64,000 bases of DNA from Congregibacter litoralis KT71. Lineage in GTDB: Bacteria; Pseudomonadota; Gammaproteobacteria; Pseudomonadales; Halieaceae. The position numbers and the translations under genes were made by a program. Shown here piece after piece: positions 7,353 through 15,958 of the stretch. The stretch is taken from the NCBI RefSeq assembly GCF_000153125.2, contig NZ_CM002299.1, positions 3,608,928 through 3,672,927 of the forward strand, read 5' to 3'. How positions within the stretch are numbered: position 1 is the first letter of the stretch; every line of letters starts with the position of its first letter. Below the pieces are notes generated by a model. The model saw only the letters and a list, made by a program, of their open reading frames with translations. It had not been told where the DNA came from and ran no database searches.

Positions 7353-9452
7353 ATGCATATTCAAGCTCATCGCAAAAACGCACTTACTATTGCCATTGGC
7401 ATTGCCTCCGCCCTCTCAAACGCCGCCTGGTCACAGGCGAATTCGAACATGGCGCTGGAAGAGGTGATGGTCACGGCAGAGCTGAGGTCCGAAAACCTTC
7501 AGGACGTGCCGGTCGCGGTTACCGCATTTACCGCTGACGAAATCGTGAACCGTGGCATCGAAACAACCGCTGACTTTTTATCCTTAACACCCAATGTAAC
7601 CTTTGATGACTCGTTTACCGTGGGTAACAGCTTCGTCGCGGTACGCGGGGTTACCCAGATTAACAACGCTGACTCTCCCGTGGCTATTGTGATTGATGGC
7701 GTACCGCAAAATAACCAGAAACAGTTCAAGATGGAGCTCTACGATATAGAGCGTATTGAGGTTCTTAAAGGACCACAGGGGGCGCTCTACGGACGAAATG
7801 CCATCGGAGGCGCGGTAAACATCGTCACGAAAGCACCGACCAACGAGCTCGAAGGCTACCTAACTGCTGGTGCGGGAAATGGTGGTTTACAGAAGTTCCA
7901 GGGCGCCGTGAGCGGCCCAATTATTAAAGATGAGTTACTTTTCCGTATTGCAGGCTCCTATCGCGAGAGTGACGGCCTGATCGACAACACCTATCTCGGC
8001 ACCGAGGTCGACTTTCTTGAGTCCTACGACTTGCGCGCGCGATTGCAGTGGCTGCCAACACAAGACCTGAGCTTCGATTTTCGGGTAGCGACCTCCGATC
8101 TGAAAGGTGGCGCGGTTTACGACGCTGCCTTCATTGACGGCGTCGAGCCAGACAACACTAACAAGCAGCGCAGCCCAATCACCGACATTCTGGGCGAGAG
8201 CGAGCGGACCATCGATGAGTTCACCGTAAAGGTTGATTACACGATCGATGCAGGCACCTTTACCTACATCGGGGGATATACCGATATCGCCGAGGACTAT
8301 TACGGCGACCTGGATTTCTGCAATCCGGTTGACTGCCCACAAGGCTTCTTTGGCTTCGGTCAGGTTGACCAGAGCCAGGATCTAAGCGTGGAACTACTCA
8401 GCAATGAATTTCGGTTTACGTCGTCATCAGATCAGCGCTTTCGTTATACCGCTGGTTTGTTTTTCATCGACACCGAACGGTCGCTTGCGACCGTAGCAAC
8501 TCTCACCCAGGCCGGTAACTTCCCCATCGTTCAGAGCCTTGAGGATAACGACAACTCAGCATGGGCCGCTTTTGCACAGGCCGATTATGATCTGACGGAC
8601 GAACTAGAACTTACCGTGTCGATTCGCTACGACGAGGACGAGCGGGAGCAAACTGATGCAAGCACAGGTACTTCTCGCGATGCCTCCTATGACGAATGGC
8701 AACCAAAAGCGACGCTGACCTGGACGCCTTTTGAAGATCAGCTTTTTTATGCGACTTACGCCCGAGGCTTTCGCTCCGGTGGTTTCAACGGCATTGGGGG
8801 TCGTGAGTTTCTTCCCGAGATAGTGGACAACTTCGAGATTGGGTACAAATCGACGTGGATGCAAGATCGTCTCATGGTCAACGCTGCCGCATACATGGCC
8901 GAAAGCAGCGATTTTCAATTCTTTTACGTCGACTTCAATGCGGGCGGAGCACAGGTGATTGACAACCTGGAAGAGGTGTCTTTGCGCGGCATAGAACTGG
9001 AGCTCAAGTTTATCGCTACAGAGCAGCTCTCATTCTATGCATCTGGTGGCTTTCAGGATTCGGACATTGAATCATTTGCAGCTGACCTTGGAGTACCCGC
9101 GGAGCGTGGCAATCGTTCTCCACGAACCACCGACTACACAATTAATGTCGGGGGATTGTTTGAGACGGCACTCACCCCCTCTCTCGATGGCTTTGCGCGA
9201 GTGGATTATGAGATTCGCGGCGACCGTTACTGGCACACGGATAACGTTGCTGTGATGGACCCGGTCAGCTTGCTTGGCGCGCGCTTTGGCATCACTGCCA
9301 ATCAATGGTCTATCAGTGCCTGGGGAAGAAATCTGACTAACGAGTTCTTCTACGAGGACTTCACTGCGCAAACGTTCTCCGGCCTACCATCGGACATCGG
9401 TTTCGCAACTCGCCCACGAAGCTACGGCCTAGATCTGCGGTACGCGTTCTAA
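7353..9452 (+). CDS. TonB-dependent outer-membrane receptor
   Basis: A 699-residue protein with a signal peptide (cleavage near AAWSQANSN), a TonB-box-like EEVMVTAELRSENLQDVP, a plug domain (VRGVTQINNADSPVAIVIDG, IEVLKGPQGALYGRNAIGG) and a 22-strand-type barrel. The barrel ends in the aromatic residue of YGLDLRYAF, as BamA substrates do. It imports a bulky substrate using TonB energy. The start has GGAGAG 9 nt upstream. It is 17 bp from the hydantoinase-like gene, so the three genes probably form an operon for uptake and breakdown of one compound, identity unknown. Confidence 0.93.
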   Translation: MHIQAHRKNALTIAIGIASALSNAAWSQANSNMALEEVMVTAELRSENLQDVPVAVTAFTADEIVNRGIETTADFLSLTPNVTFDDSFTVGNSFVAVRGVTQINNADSPVAIVIDGVPQNNQKQFKMELYDIERIEVLKGPQGALYGRNAIGGAVNIVTKAPTNELEGYLTAGAGNGGLQKFQGAVSGPIIKDELLFRIAGSYRESDGLIDNTYLGTEVDFLESYDLRARLQWLPTQDLSFDFRVATSDLKGGAVYDAAFIDGVEPDNTNKQRSPITDILGESERTIDEFTVKVDYTIDAGTFTYIGGYTDIAEDYYGDLDFCNPVDCPQGFFGFGQVDQSQDLSVELLSNEFRFTSSSDQRFRYTAGLFFIDTERSLATVATLTQAGNFPIVQSLEDNDNSAWAAFAQADYDLTDELELTVSIRYDEDEREQTDASTGTSRDASYDEWQPKATLTWTPFEDQLFYATYARGFRSGGFNGIGGREFLPEIVDNFEIGYKSTWMQDRLMVNAAAYMAESSDFQFFYVDFNAGGAQVIDNLEEVSLRGIELELKFIATEQLSFYASGGFQDSDIESFAADLGVPAERGNRSPRTTDYTINVGGLFETALTPSLDGFARVDYEIRGDRYWHTDNVAVMDPVSLLGARFGITANQWSISAWGRNLTNEFFYEDFTAQTFSGLPSDIGFATRPRSYGLDLRYAF

Positions 9453-9469
9453 GCAACGGACCAATATAA

Positions 9470-11056
9470 GTGATGACAAACGCCAACCCCTACTTACGCA
9501 TCGGCATCGATGTGGGCGGCACAAACACCGACGCTGTATTGATGTCCGGTGATCGTGTACTGGAATCGAGTAAACAGCCCACCACGGAGGACGTATCCTC
9601 CGGCATAGTCGCGGCTATAGAGGCTGTGCTCTCAAAGCACCCTCAATCCCGAAGCGATGTGCGTGCCGTAATGGTCGGGACCACCCACTTCGTCAATGCC
9701 ATAGTTCAGGCAAGCTCTCTATGCCCAGTCGGAACCCTTCGCATCGGCTTACCCATGGGTTCGGCAATACCACCTATGGTGGACTGGCCAGACGACCTGC
9801 GAGCAACGGTAGATGGTGGCCGGTATCTCGTCGAGGGGGGCGCGTACTATACCGGCGACTCTTACATTGAATTGGATGAGCCTGCCGTTAAAGCCGCCGC
9901 GCAGACAATGCAGTCAGATAAGCGAACGGCGGTGGCAATATCCTGCGTGTTTGCTCCGATACGGCCCGATATCGAGCATCGCGCCGCAGAGCTTATTCGC
10001 CACTATCTCCCGCACGCCAAAATAACCATGTCTCATGAAATGGGCGGCCTCGGTTTAATCGAACGGGAGAATTCGGCGATTCTTAACGCCTGCCTCTCCG
10101 AGTTAGCAGACAAAGTTGTTAAAGGTATGGAAGCAGCGATCGCTCATTGCGGCCTGAATGCATCCCTGTATATCAGCCACAACGATGGGACTTTAATGGA
10201 CGTTGAGTTGGTTCGGCGGCACCCCATTTTTGCTTGTGCAGCCGGTCCAACAAACAGCATTCGCGGTGCGGCTTTTCTTACCGGCATGGACGAAGCCATC
10301 GTCGTTGATGTGGGCGGCACAACTACGGACATCGGCATGCTGACTAAGGGACTTGCGCGGGAAACGAGTACTGCGATTGAACTCGGCGGTGTCAAAACCA
10401 ACTTCGCGATGCCTGACGTACTCTCCGTGGCCCTCGGCGGCGGCACTATCGTGCAGCGTGGTGAGGACGGAGCATTGAGTCTCGACACGCGGTCAGTTGG
10501 CTTTCGGCTGCAAGAGGCTGCTCTGGTATTCGGCGGCGAAACACTCACATCCACCGATCTCGCTGTAGCGCAACAGTGGATGCAGGTAGGTGACGCCTCC
10601 CTTGTGACTGGTTTAAACGAGGAGTCTCAGCGCGATTTCTCCAAACAGGTTCAGCGTCGCATTGCAGACGCGGTTGATCAGGTAAAACTCAGTGCAACTG
10701 ATGTACCCGTGGTGGCCGTGGGTGGCGGAGCACCGCTGGTTCGGGATGGACTCCCTGGCGCAACCGAAGTATTCCGCCCGGAGTTTGGCGGCGTCGCGAA
10801 TGCTATTGGCGCGGCTATCGCTCAGGTAGGCGGACGCGTTCAGCGACTCTTTGACTATGAGGCGCTGGGCGGTCGGGATGCCGCCATAGCGCTGGCTACA
10901 GAAGAGGCCAAAGACCAAGCGCTGAAAGCAGGTGCCATTCCTGAGACCATTTCCGTAGTAGAAATTGAGGAGTTCCCAATGCCTTACATGGAAACTGCGG
11001 CCGTAGACCTTCGAGTCCGCGTAGTTGGGGACCTCAACCTGGCGGCAGACCGGTGA
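9470..11056 (+). CDS. Hydantoinase/oxoprolinase-family protein
   Basis: A 528-residue protein of the hydantoinase A / oxoprolinase superfamily. It has an N-terminal actin-like nucleotide-binding motif, IGIDVGGTNTDAVLM, repeated as VVDVGGTTTDIGM near residue 280, plus the family's MVGTTHFVNAIVQ and a glycine-rich GGGAPLVRDGLPG. Members open cyclic amides (hydantoins, 5-oxoproline, N-methylhydantoin) using ATP. The length of about 520 matches the short, stand-alone form that pairs with DUF917 proteins. It may start at GTG 9470 or ATG 9473. It overlaps the next gene by ATGA, showing translational coupling. Confidence 0.88.
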   Translation: MMTNANPYLRIGIDVGGTNTDAVLMSGDRVLESSKQPTTEDVSSGIVAAIEAVLSKHPQSRSDVRAVMVGTTHFVNAIVQASSLCPVGTLRIGLPMGSAIPPMVDWPDDLRATVDGGRYLVEGGAYYTGDSYIELDEPAVKAAAQTMQSDKRTAVAISCVFAPIRPDIEHRAAELIRHYLPHAKITMSHEMGGLGLIERENSAILNACLSELADKVVKGMEAAIAHCGLNASLYISHNDGTLMDVELVRRHPIFACAAGPTNSIRGAAFLTGMDEAIVVDVGGTTTDIGMLTKGLARETSTAIELGGVKTNFAMPDVLSVALGGGTIVQRGEDGALSLDTRSVGFRLQEAALVFGGETLTSTDLAVAQQWMQVGDASLVTGLNEESQRDFSKQVQRRIADAVDQVKLSATDVPVVAVGGGAPLVRDGLPGATEVFRPEFGGVANAIGAAIAQVGGRVQRLFDYEALGGRDAAIALATEEAKDQALKAGAIPETISVVEIEEFPMPYMETAAVDLRVRVVGDLNLAADR

Positions 11057-12159
11057 TGAGTATGCGCATAGATTCAATTGAGCAGGTTCAGGATCTCACT
11101 CGGGGAGCGGTGCTGCTCGGCACCGGTGGCGGCGGCGACCCATACATCGGGGAACTGTTGTTAAAGCAAGAGCTTCGCGAGGGTCGCGCAGTCGATGTTA
11201 TCGACGCGACCGATCTGCCTGACGACGCTTTTGTCGTATGTGTAGCGGGCATCGGTGCACCTACGGTACTGGTCGAACACCTGCAAGCCAACGATGTTTG
11301 CCGCAGCCTACTCCAGACTCTTGAAAAACATCTTGGACGCTCAGTAGACGCAATCATTCCTGCGGAGGTTGGCGGCCTGAACTCGGTAATTCCCCTGGCG
11401 CTGGGCGCACAAATGGGCCTCCCCGTTATCAACGCCGACGGTATGGGCCGTGCCTTCCCTCATATCGATATGGTGACCTACAGCGTATACGGAAGCCGTG
11501 CCTGCCCGATGGTACTGGCCAATGAACTGGGCGACACAGTGATTATTGATAGTGCTAGCTCCGATCGCAAAGTGGAGGACATTGCACGGGTGGTGACCGG
11601 AGCATTAGGTGCTATGACTTATGGATGCCTCTATCCGATGTCGGGTGCCGATGTAAAAGCGAAGGCAATCCACGGCTCCATCAACTACTCCATGTCTATT
11701 GGCGCGACAATTCGCAAGGCACGTCAATCAAGCGGCGACCCCGTATCTGCCCTACTGGATATGTTGCACAACCCGGGGATCGGAAGACATGCTTCCCTAT
11801 TGTTTGACGGAAAAATAGTGGATGTAAAGCGCGAAACGCGAGATGGCTGGCACTTTGCTGTCGTGGAGATGATCGCACTACACGATTCGAATGATCATTT
11901 CACCATAGAGCTTCAGAACGAGTATTTACGTGCTCAGCACAATGGAAAAACCGTATGTATCGTACCTGACCTGCTTGCTGCACTGGATCGGGAAACCGCT
12001 GAGCCTCTAACCGGAGAGCGTTTGAAATACGGCCAGCGACTGAAGATCATCGGTGTCAGTGCTGACCCTGTGATGCGTCGCCCCGAGTGTCTTGAAGTGT
12101 TCGGGCCTGGTGCATTTGGTTTTCAAGAGGCGTTCACACCGTTGGAAACATTAGTATGA
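11053..12159 (+). CDS. DUF917-family protein
   Basis: A 368-residue protein of the DUF917 family (also called the S-methyl thiohydantoin desulfurase domain family). Typical features are the start DLTRGAVLLGTGGGGDPYIG and the centre EVGGLNSVIPLALGAQMGLPVINADGMGRAFP. These proteins are usually encoded beside hydantoinase/oxoprolinase subunits, as here, and are thought to act in the same ring-opening reaction. It is cytosolic with no signal peptide. The start codon overlaps the upstream stop (ATGA). This is the last gene of the putative catabolic operon. Confidence 0.85.
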   Translation: MMSMRIDSIEQVQDLTRGAVLLGTGGGGDPYIGELLLKQELREGRAVDVIDATDLPDDAFVVCVAGIGAPTVLVEHLQANDVCRSLLQTLEKHLGRSVDAIIPAEVGGLNSVIPLALGAQMGLPVINADGMGRAFPHIDMVTYSVYGSRACPMVLANELGDTVIIDSASSDRKVEDIARVVTGALGAMTYGCLYPMSGADVKAKAIHGSINYSMSIGATIRKARQSSGDPVSALLDMLHNPGIGRHASLLFDGKIVDVKRETRDGWHFAVVEMIALHDSNDHFTIELQNEYLRAQHNGKTVCIVPDLLAALDRETAEPLTGERLKYGQRLKIIGVSADPVMRRPECLEVFGPGAFGFQEAFTPLETLV

Positions 12160-12327
12160 GGTCAACAGAAAAATTAACTTGTTAGTGTGCATCGAATATT
12201 GAGCCACCTGCCTAGGATGATCGCATCTCAGATTGGCCCACCTGCGAAACTAAAATTCAAGGTCGATCATATAGCTTGGGCCGGCGTGGAGAGTCAGATT
12301 TTAGTGCAAGCGGGCCGTTTTCAGATG

Positions 12328-12579
12328 CTACTCCACACGCTCACCATCAAAGTCCCCACTGACAATGGAAACACCCACTAATGCGCACATCGACTGCGCA
12401 ACGCTCCTGGCTGTGGATAGCAGCAATCGTTTGCTCAGCCCCAGAGCTAACCACGTGGCCCAACAGGAACATTCGGGACTTAGGGTTTTGACACGCTTGT
12501 GCAGCCGACGGAGGTCGCGTACGTAGTACGCGACCACATAAACCCCGAACATGATCATCCAAAAGTTGAATTCGCTCAT
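12328..12579 (-). CDS. Small unknown protein of the mini-element
   Basis: An 83-residue protein starting at MSEFNFWMIMFGVYVVAYYV; a GGAGGGGGAG ribosome-binding stretch precedes this ATG, so the longer in-frame start at 12696 is rejected. An N-terminal hydrophobic segment is followed by a basic middle (RDLRRLHKRVK) and two cysteines (CSCW). A second, truncated copy is at 4148-4360, so the gene belongs to a mobile family. It starts 4 bp after the stop at 12584 and is the last gene of a leftward four-gene set. The function is not recognised. Confidence 0.65.
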   Translation of the reverse strand: MSEFNFWMIMFGVYVVAYYVRDLRRLHKRVKTLSPECSCWATWLALGLSKRLLLSTARSVAQSMCALVGVSIVSGDFDGERVE

Positions 12580-12583
12580 GCCC

Positions 12584-13069
12584 CTACTCCCCCTCCATAC
12601 CATCAAGAAGGTCATCAAGGAGGTCATCCAGGTTGCCGACTTGGTGATGCGGAACATGCCTGCAAAGATGCTTTTGGACTGCCAGAAAAAGTCCATAGTC
12701 GCTAGGCGGCTCCAGGCGTGCCGCTAACTCGTAAATGTACTGATCAATCCAGAGCGCCGCTGCACTCTGGTTGTCACGCGCATTCGGGGCACCGAATGCA
12801 CAGACCAGCCCCCTCTCGAACGGGTGGATATGAAAACATCGGCAGACCCAGGTCGCTAACCGGTTCACCTTACGGTTATAGTGCGATTCCGCTCCCGTTC
12901 GGTCGATAGTCGCACCTCTCTCCCGTCGCTGAGCGACCGCCAACCACTCTCGGGCATCTTCAAGCGCTGCGTTCGCGGCCTCTAGATCTTCAGCGGCTTC
13001 GCATGTGCGACTGACCAACCCGCGTGGGTAGTTACCGTTACATGAAGACGGATCAACGTAATCGTTCAT
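12584..13069 (-). CDS. Unknown 161-residue protein coupled to the integrase
   Basis: Its ATG overlaps the integrase stop by four bases, so it is translated with the integrase. The N-terminal half has a helical, coiled-coil-like segment (AAEDLEAANAALEDAREWLAV cut to heptad-like leucine/alanine spacing), and the C-terminus ends in a run of acidic leucine repeats (LDDLLDDLLDGMEGE). There is no signal peptide or membrane span. The family is not recognised. Its place between int and a small membrane protein suggests an element-specific accessory function. Confidence 0.65.
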   Translation of the reverse strand: MNDYVDPSSCNGNYPRGLVSRTCEAAEDLEAANAALEDAREWLAVAQRRERGATIDRTGAESHYNRKVNRLATWVCRCFHIHPFERGLVCAFGAPNARDNQSAAALWIDQYIYELAARLEPPSDYGLFLAVQKHLCRHVPHHQVGNLDDLLDDLLDGMEGE

Positions 13070-14268
13070 TGGGAAACTCCTTCATCGGATGAGTCATCAG
13101 CTTGGGTTTGGGTGTGAGCCGCCCAGAGCGCAGCGAAGGCCGAGCCGTCCTGGCGAGTAAGGTTTGGTATCCAACGTGCATAGCGCTTGTGGGTGATCGC
13201 GGAATCGCTATGACCCAACATCTGAGCCACCCAAAGCGGGTTTTCTCCTGCAGCCAGCCACAACGTGGCAGCGGTATGTCGCGTTTGATACGGAGGGCGT
13301 TTGGGGATCTTGAGTAGCGCGAGTAAGGGGTACCAGACCCGCTTGCAGACGTTATTGATCGACAGTGGCTCGCCAGAGCCGCTGCAGAACACCAGGTCGA
13401 GCTTCCCCGTACGCTTGTACTGCGCCTGTAGCGCTGCGTAGACCTCGTCCGACATCGGGATGTCTCGGGCCGACTCTTCCGTCTTCGTGTCCGTCATTGC
13501 GCCAGCGACAAAGCTCTCGCGCACAAGAATCATGCGCTGCTTAAAATCGATGTATTTCCACTTCAGGCCATGGATTTCGCCTGTGCGCATGCCGGTAAAG
13601 AAGCGAACGGTCATGTACGCATGAAAGTCCTCTCGTACACCATCAAGGACCGCCTTCACCTCATCCAGCGTAAACGGCTCGACTTTGGTTCTGGGGACCT
13701 TGAGGAGCTTGATGCCCTGATAGGGATTGTCGAAGCCAAAGCGTTCTGAGGCCTCTCGCATGACCTGGCGTAATGGCACCATGACCGTGTTGATCCGGGC
13801 CGCCGAAAGGCCCACTGACCCATCTTTGCGAGGGATACGGGCCAACTGATTACGAAAGGCGAGGATGTCTTCCTTGCTGATCGCGCTCATAGGCACCGAT
13901 CCAAAAGCGGGTATCACATGCTTGCTGAGTGAGTGCTCCAGCGTATTGATGTAGGAAGGCTTCCAACCAATACGGTTCTCTTCCATCCACTGGTCGGCAA
14001 AGGCCTTAAAGGTCGGCGTTTTGGCCGAGCGCTGCTCGATCTGTTTGTCGTGATCAGCAAACCGGGCAGCGTTAGGCGACTCGGGAAAATAAGCCGCGTA
14101 GTCGAAGGTACCCAGCACGATTTCACTTTCGACGCGCTGCAGGATGTCTTTCATCCGTTTGCGGTTGGCGGGCTTATCGGCGAGATTGGTTTGCTCGCGA
14201 CACCGCACACCGCGGTAACGAAAATCAAAGTACAACTTCTCTTTACGAACGTTAATAGATCCCATCAC
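13066..14268 (-). CDS. Phage-type tyrosine integrase with DUF3596 arm-binding domain
   Basis: A 400-residue site-specific recombinase. The N-terminus MGSINVRKEKLYFDFRYRG is the arm-type DNA-binding DUF3596 domain. A SAM-like core-binding domain covers about 90-190 (FADQWMEENRIGWKPSYIN). The catalytic domain carries R in FFTGMRTGEIHGLKW, TRHTAATLWL with its H-x-x-x pattern, and LGHSDSAITHKRYARW with the nucleophilic tyrosine. Length and residues look intact. The start may be either of two adjacent ATGs. It follows the excisionase-like gene by 7 bp, and its presumed arm sites and att site lie at 14.9-15.16 kb. Confidence 0.9.
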   Translation of the reverse strand: MMGSINVRKEKLYFDFRYRGVRCREQTNLADKPANRKRMKDILQRVESEIVLGTFDYAAYFPESPNAARFADHDKQIEQRSAKTPTFKAFADQWMEENRIGWKPSYINTLEHSLSKHVIPAFGSVPMSAISKEDILAFRNQLARIPRKDGSVGLSAARINTVMVPLRQVMREASERFGFDNPYQGIKLLKVPRTKVEPFTLDEVKAVLDGVREDFHAYMTVRFFTGMRTGEIHGLKWKYIDFKQRMILVRESFVAGAMTDTKTEESARDIPMSDEVYAALQAQYKRTGKLDLVFCSGSGEPLSINNVCKRVWYPLLALLKIPKRPPYQTRHTAATLWLAAGENPLWVAQMLGHSDSAITHKRYARWIPNLTRQDGSAFAALWAAHTQTQADDSSDEGVSQ

Positions 14269-14275
14269 CAGCCTC

Positions 14276-14497
14276 CTATTGAATGCCGGCCATGAGCTGG
14301 CCTACGTGACTGGGGCGCTGCATGTCCTCTTCAATGCGTTCCCAGAGGTACAGGATCTTGCGTCCGCCGAAGGGGCGGATGTAGTGGACTCCCTCCAGGA
14401 GCACGGAGTCCTTCAGCTGGTTTCGAATGGTTCGCGCGTCGTACTTAATGCGCGATGAGAGTTCCTCAGTCGTGAGGTAGGTCGTTGCTGCATCCAT
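14276..14497 (-). CDS. Excisionase-like helix-turn-helix protein
   Basis: A 73-residue DNA-binding protein, MDAATTYLTTEELSSRIKYD..., with a winged-helix/MerR-like layout: LTTEELSSRIKYDARTIRNQ is the helix-turn-helix and GVHYIRPFGGRKILYLWERI the wing and terminal strand. Its size and its place directly upstream of the integrase match a recombination directionality factor. It is the first gene of the leftward set and probably also autoregulates from the 14.5-14.6 kb leader. Confidence 0.72.
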   Translation of the reverse strand: MDAATTYLTTEELSSRIKYDARTIRNQLKDSVLLEGVHYIRPFGGRKILYLWERIEEDMQRPSHVGQLMAGIQ

Positions 14498-14640
14498 AGG
14501 TCCATCTCCAAAATTCGGCCTATCCGAGCACTGTGCTGCGAATTTCCTGCCGATGAGATGAACCTACCGGTGATACAGAATCCTGCTTGTCGGAGGGAAA
14601 CGGCGGTAAATCCGAAGGATTCCCGAGCGTTATCTGGAGC
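14498..14640 (-). promoter_or_regulatory. Leader conserved with the one at about 47550-47640
   Basis: Non-coding DNA in front of the excisionase-like gene. The stretch GAATTTCCTGCCGATGAGAT, then AACCTACC, CAGAATCCTGC and GGAGGGAAA (about 14540-14605), recurs with substitutions upstream of the leftward pair at 46958-47523 in the same orientation relative to the genes. Conservation in front of different genes suggests a shared promoter, operator or recombination site. From 14641 to 15362 there is no gene; the repeats, tRNA scar and operator listed separately lie there. Confidence 0.55.
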
Positions 14641-14911
14641 AAAAGCTATAGTTTTCACCCACTACATATCGCCGCGCGCAACCGCAGGTTGTGCGCGGCG
14701 CGCCGGCCTATGCAGTCAGACAGGCACAAAATTCATGCGCTTGCATTGGGGCGGGAAACGCAACGAGGACTACTGAAAGTAGTGATTTACCCGTTGCCCG
14801 CAGATCGGTCGGTCAGACGCGATTCGCCAACCTCAGTCACCGTGACCACGGCGGGCTCAATGCACTCTAAAATTGAATCAAAAATCGCTGACCAAGAAGC
14901 GTAAATGCTGG

Positions 14912-15036
14912 GGTCACTTTGAGGATGATGGTCACTAGTGGTCACCAACCGCGATGAAAAGAGACTGACTACGGCATGACCCAATGTTGGGGTCACTTTT
15001 TCAAAGTGGTCACCATATGGTCACCATTTGGTCACC
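14912..15036. repeat. Seven GGTCAC repeats, the last three helically phased
   Basis: GGTCAC begins at 14912, 14930, 14940, 14991, 15008, 15019 and 15030, all in the same orientation and several extended to TGGTCACC. The last three are spaced exactly 11 bp apart, one helical turn. The cluster lies between the excisionase-like gene and the tRNA scar, where integrase arm-type or excisionase sites are expected. The assignment to the element's recombination complex is an inference. Confidence 0.6.
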
Positions 15037-15103
15037 AGCCCTCGAACAGGGCTATTGACGGATTTTGCGGGTGCTGTAAGATACTGAAAAATAAGAAGAA
15101 AAA

Positions 15104-15148
15104 TGGTAGCTACGGGTGGACTTGAACCACCGACCCCAGCATTATGAA
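15104..15148 (-). tRNA. 3' half of a tRNA-Met(CAU), attachment-site scar
   Basis: On the minus strand this reads the anticodon loop TTCATAA, a 3' stem TGCTG, variable loop GGGTC, T arm GGTGG-TTCAAGT-CCACC, the 3' acceptor strand CGTAGCT, then A and CCA. No D arm or 5' acceptor strand lies upstream: sequence beyond the anticodon loop is unrelated. It is not a functional tRNA but the crossover product left when an element used a tRNA-Met gene as its target. CCAGCA/TGCTGG arms (15136-15141 and 15152-15157) form a dyad around the junction. Confidence 0.75.
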
Positions 15149-15308
15149 TCGTGCTGGATATTTTTAACCGACTGATTTTATTAACTTAAGTTCGAGCACC
15201 CACAGCGCATTTCCCACTACAGAGCACAACAAATCACGACAAGTCCCGCATATCTCCCGCAAGTACCGGGCGGCTTTACCCGCTAACCTTTCAACACGCC
15301 AGGCACAA

Positions 15309-15325
15309 TTGGCATATATTGCCAA
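15309..15325. promoter_or_regulatory. Palindromic operator upstream of parDE
   Basis: The perfect 17-bp palindrome TTGGCATATATTGCCAA lies 38 bp before the parD start and overlaps a TATATT that could be the -10 box. ParD-type antitoxins autoregulate by binding such palindromes, so this is the likely operator. Confidence 0.6.
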
Positions 15326-15362
15326 CACTGCTACTATCTCCATCAACTCCGTGAGGTGACAT

Positions 15363-15638
15363 ATGCCAACCAGAAACGTGGTTTTAACAGAACAGCAGGA
15401 GAAATTCGTCGGAAAACTGGTCGAAGACGGCCGATACCAAAACGCGAGCGAGATCCTGCGAGAAGGACTGCGGTTGCTGGAGGATAGGATAAAGCAACGG
15501 GAATTTGAGCTGGCAAATATCCGGGCCGGCGTTATCGCAGGGTTTGATCAAGTAGAACGAGGAGAGTTCGCCAAGGGGTCAGGTGAAGAGGCTATTGAAA
15601 GAGTACTTAGCCGTGCTGTCCTCAAGCATGGTCGATGA
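15363..15638 (+). CDS. parD: ParD-like ribbon-helix-helix antitoxin
   Basis: A 91-residue type II antitoxin. The N-terminal RHH DNA-binding part is NVVLTEQQEKFVGKLVEDGR with YQNASEILREGLRLLEDR; the C-terminal half (about 50-91) is the extended toxin-wrapping tail. It binds and neutralises the ParE-like product of the next gene and represses the operon. The ATG has GAGGTG 5 nt upstream and its 3' end overlaps parE by ATGA. The palindrome at 15309-15325 is its likely operator. Confidence 0.9.
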   Translation: MPTRNVVLTEQQEKFVGKLVEDGRYQNASEILREGLRLLEDRIKQREFELANIRAGVIAGFDQVERGEFAKGSGEEAIERVLSRAVLKHGR

Positions 15639-15958
15639 GAGGTTATCGACTAACGCGGCAGGCCGAACAGACTCTTGAGGATATTCTCAGCTGGACGATC
15701 GAACACCTCGGTATCGAACAGGCCGAGCGGTATAAAGATCAACTCATCAGTCGGTTAGCGGCACTTGCCGCCAACGAACCGCCACACGGGCGGTCGTGCA
15801 ACGGCCTCCTTGCCGGGCAACGCGACGTGATTGATCTTGAGTATTACCGAGAAGGCCGACACTACATCATCTACCGCAATACCTTCGATGAAATTCTAGT
15901 GCTCGAATTTGTCCATGGTTCTCGAGATCTTGCGTCAATTCTGGACGAATTGACCTGA
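15635..15958 (+). CDS. parE: ParE/RelE-superfamily toxin
   Basis: A 107-residue toxin with the ParE layout: YRLTRQAEQTLEDILSWTIEH (N-terminal helices), a central GRSCNGLLAGQRDVIDLEYYREGRHYIIYR, and a C-terminal VLEFVHGSRDLASIL. ParE proteins poison DNA gyrase, and the pair stabilises plasmids and islands. It is translationally coupled to parD. Its last 24 bases overlap the converging reading frame of the truncated RhuM gene. Confidence 0.9.
   Translation: MRGYRLTRQAEQTLEDILSWTIEHLGIEQAERYKDQLISRLAALAANEPPHGRSCNGLLAGQRDVIDLEYYREGRHYIIYRNTFDEILVLEFVHGSRDLASILDELT

Noticed and set aside
15104..15180. Complete tRNA-Met
   Set aside because: The 5' acceptor strand and D arm are missing and the anticodon stem has three extra bases, so only the 3' half is supported.
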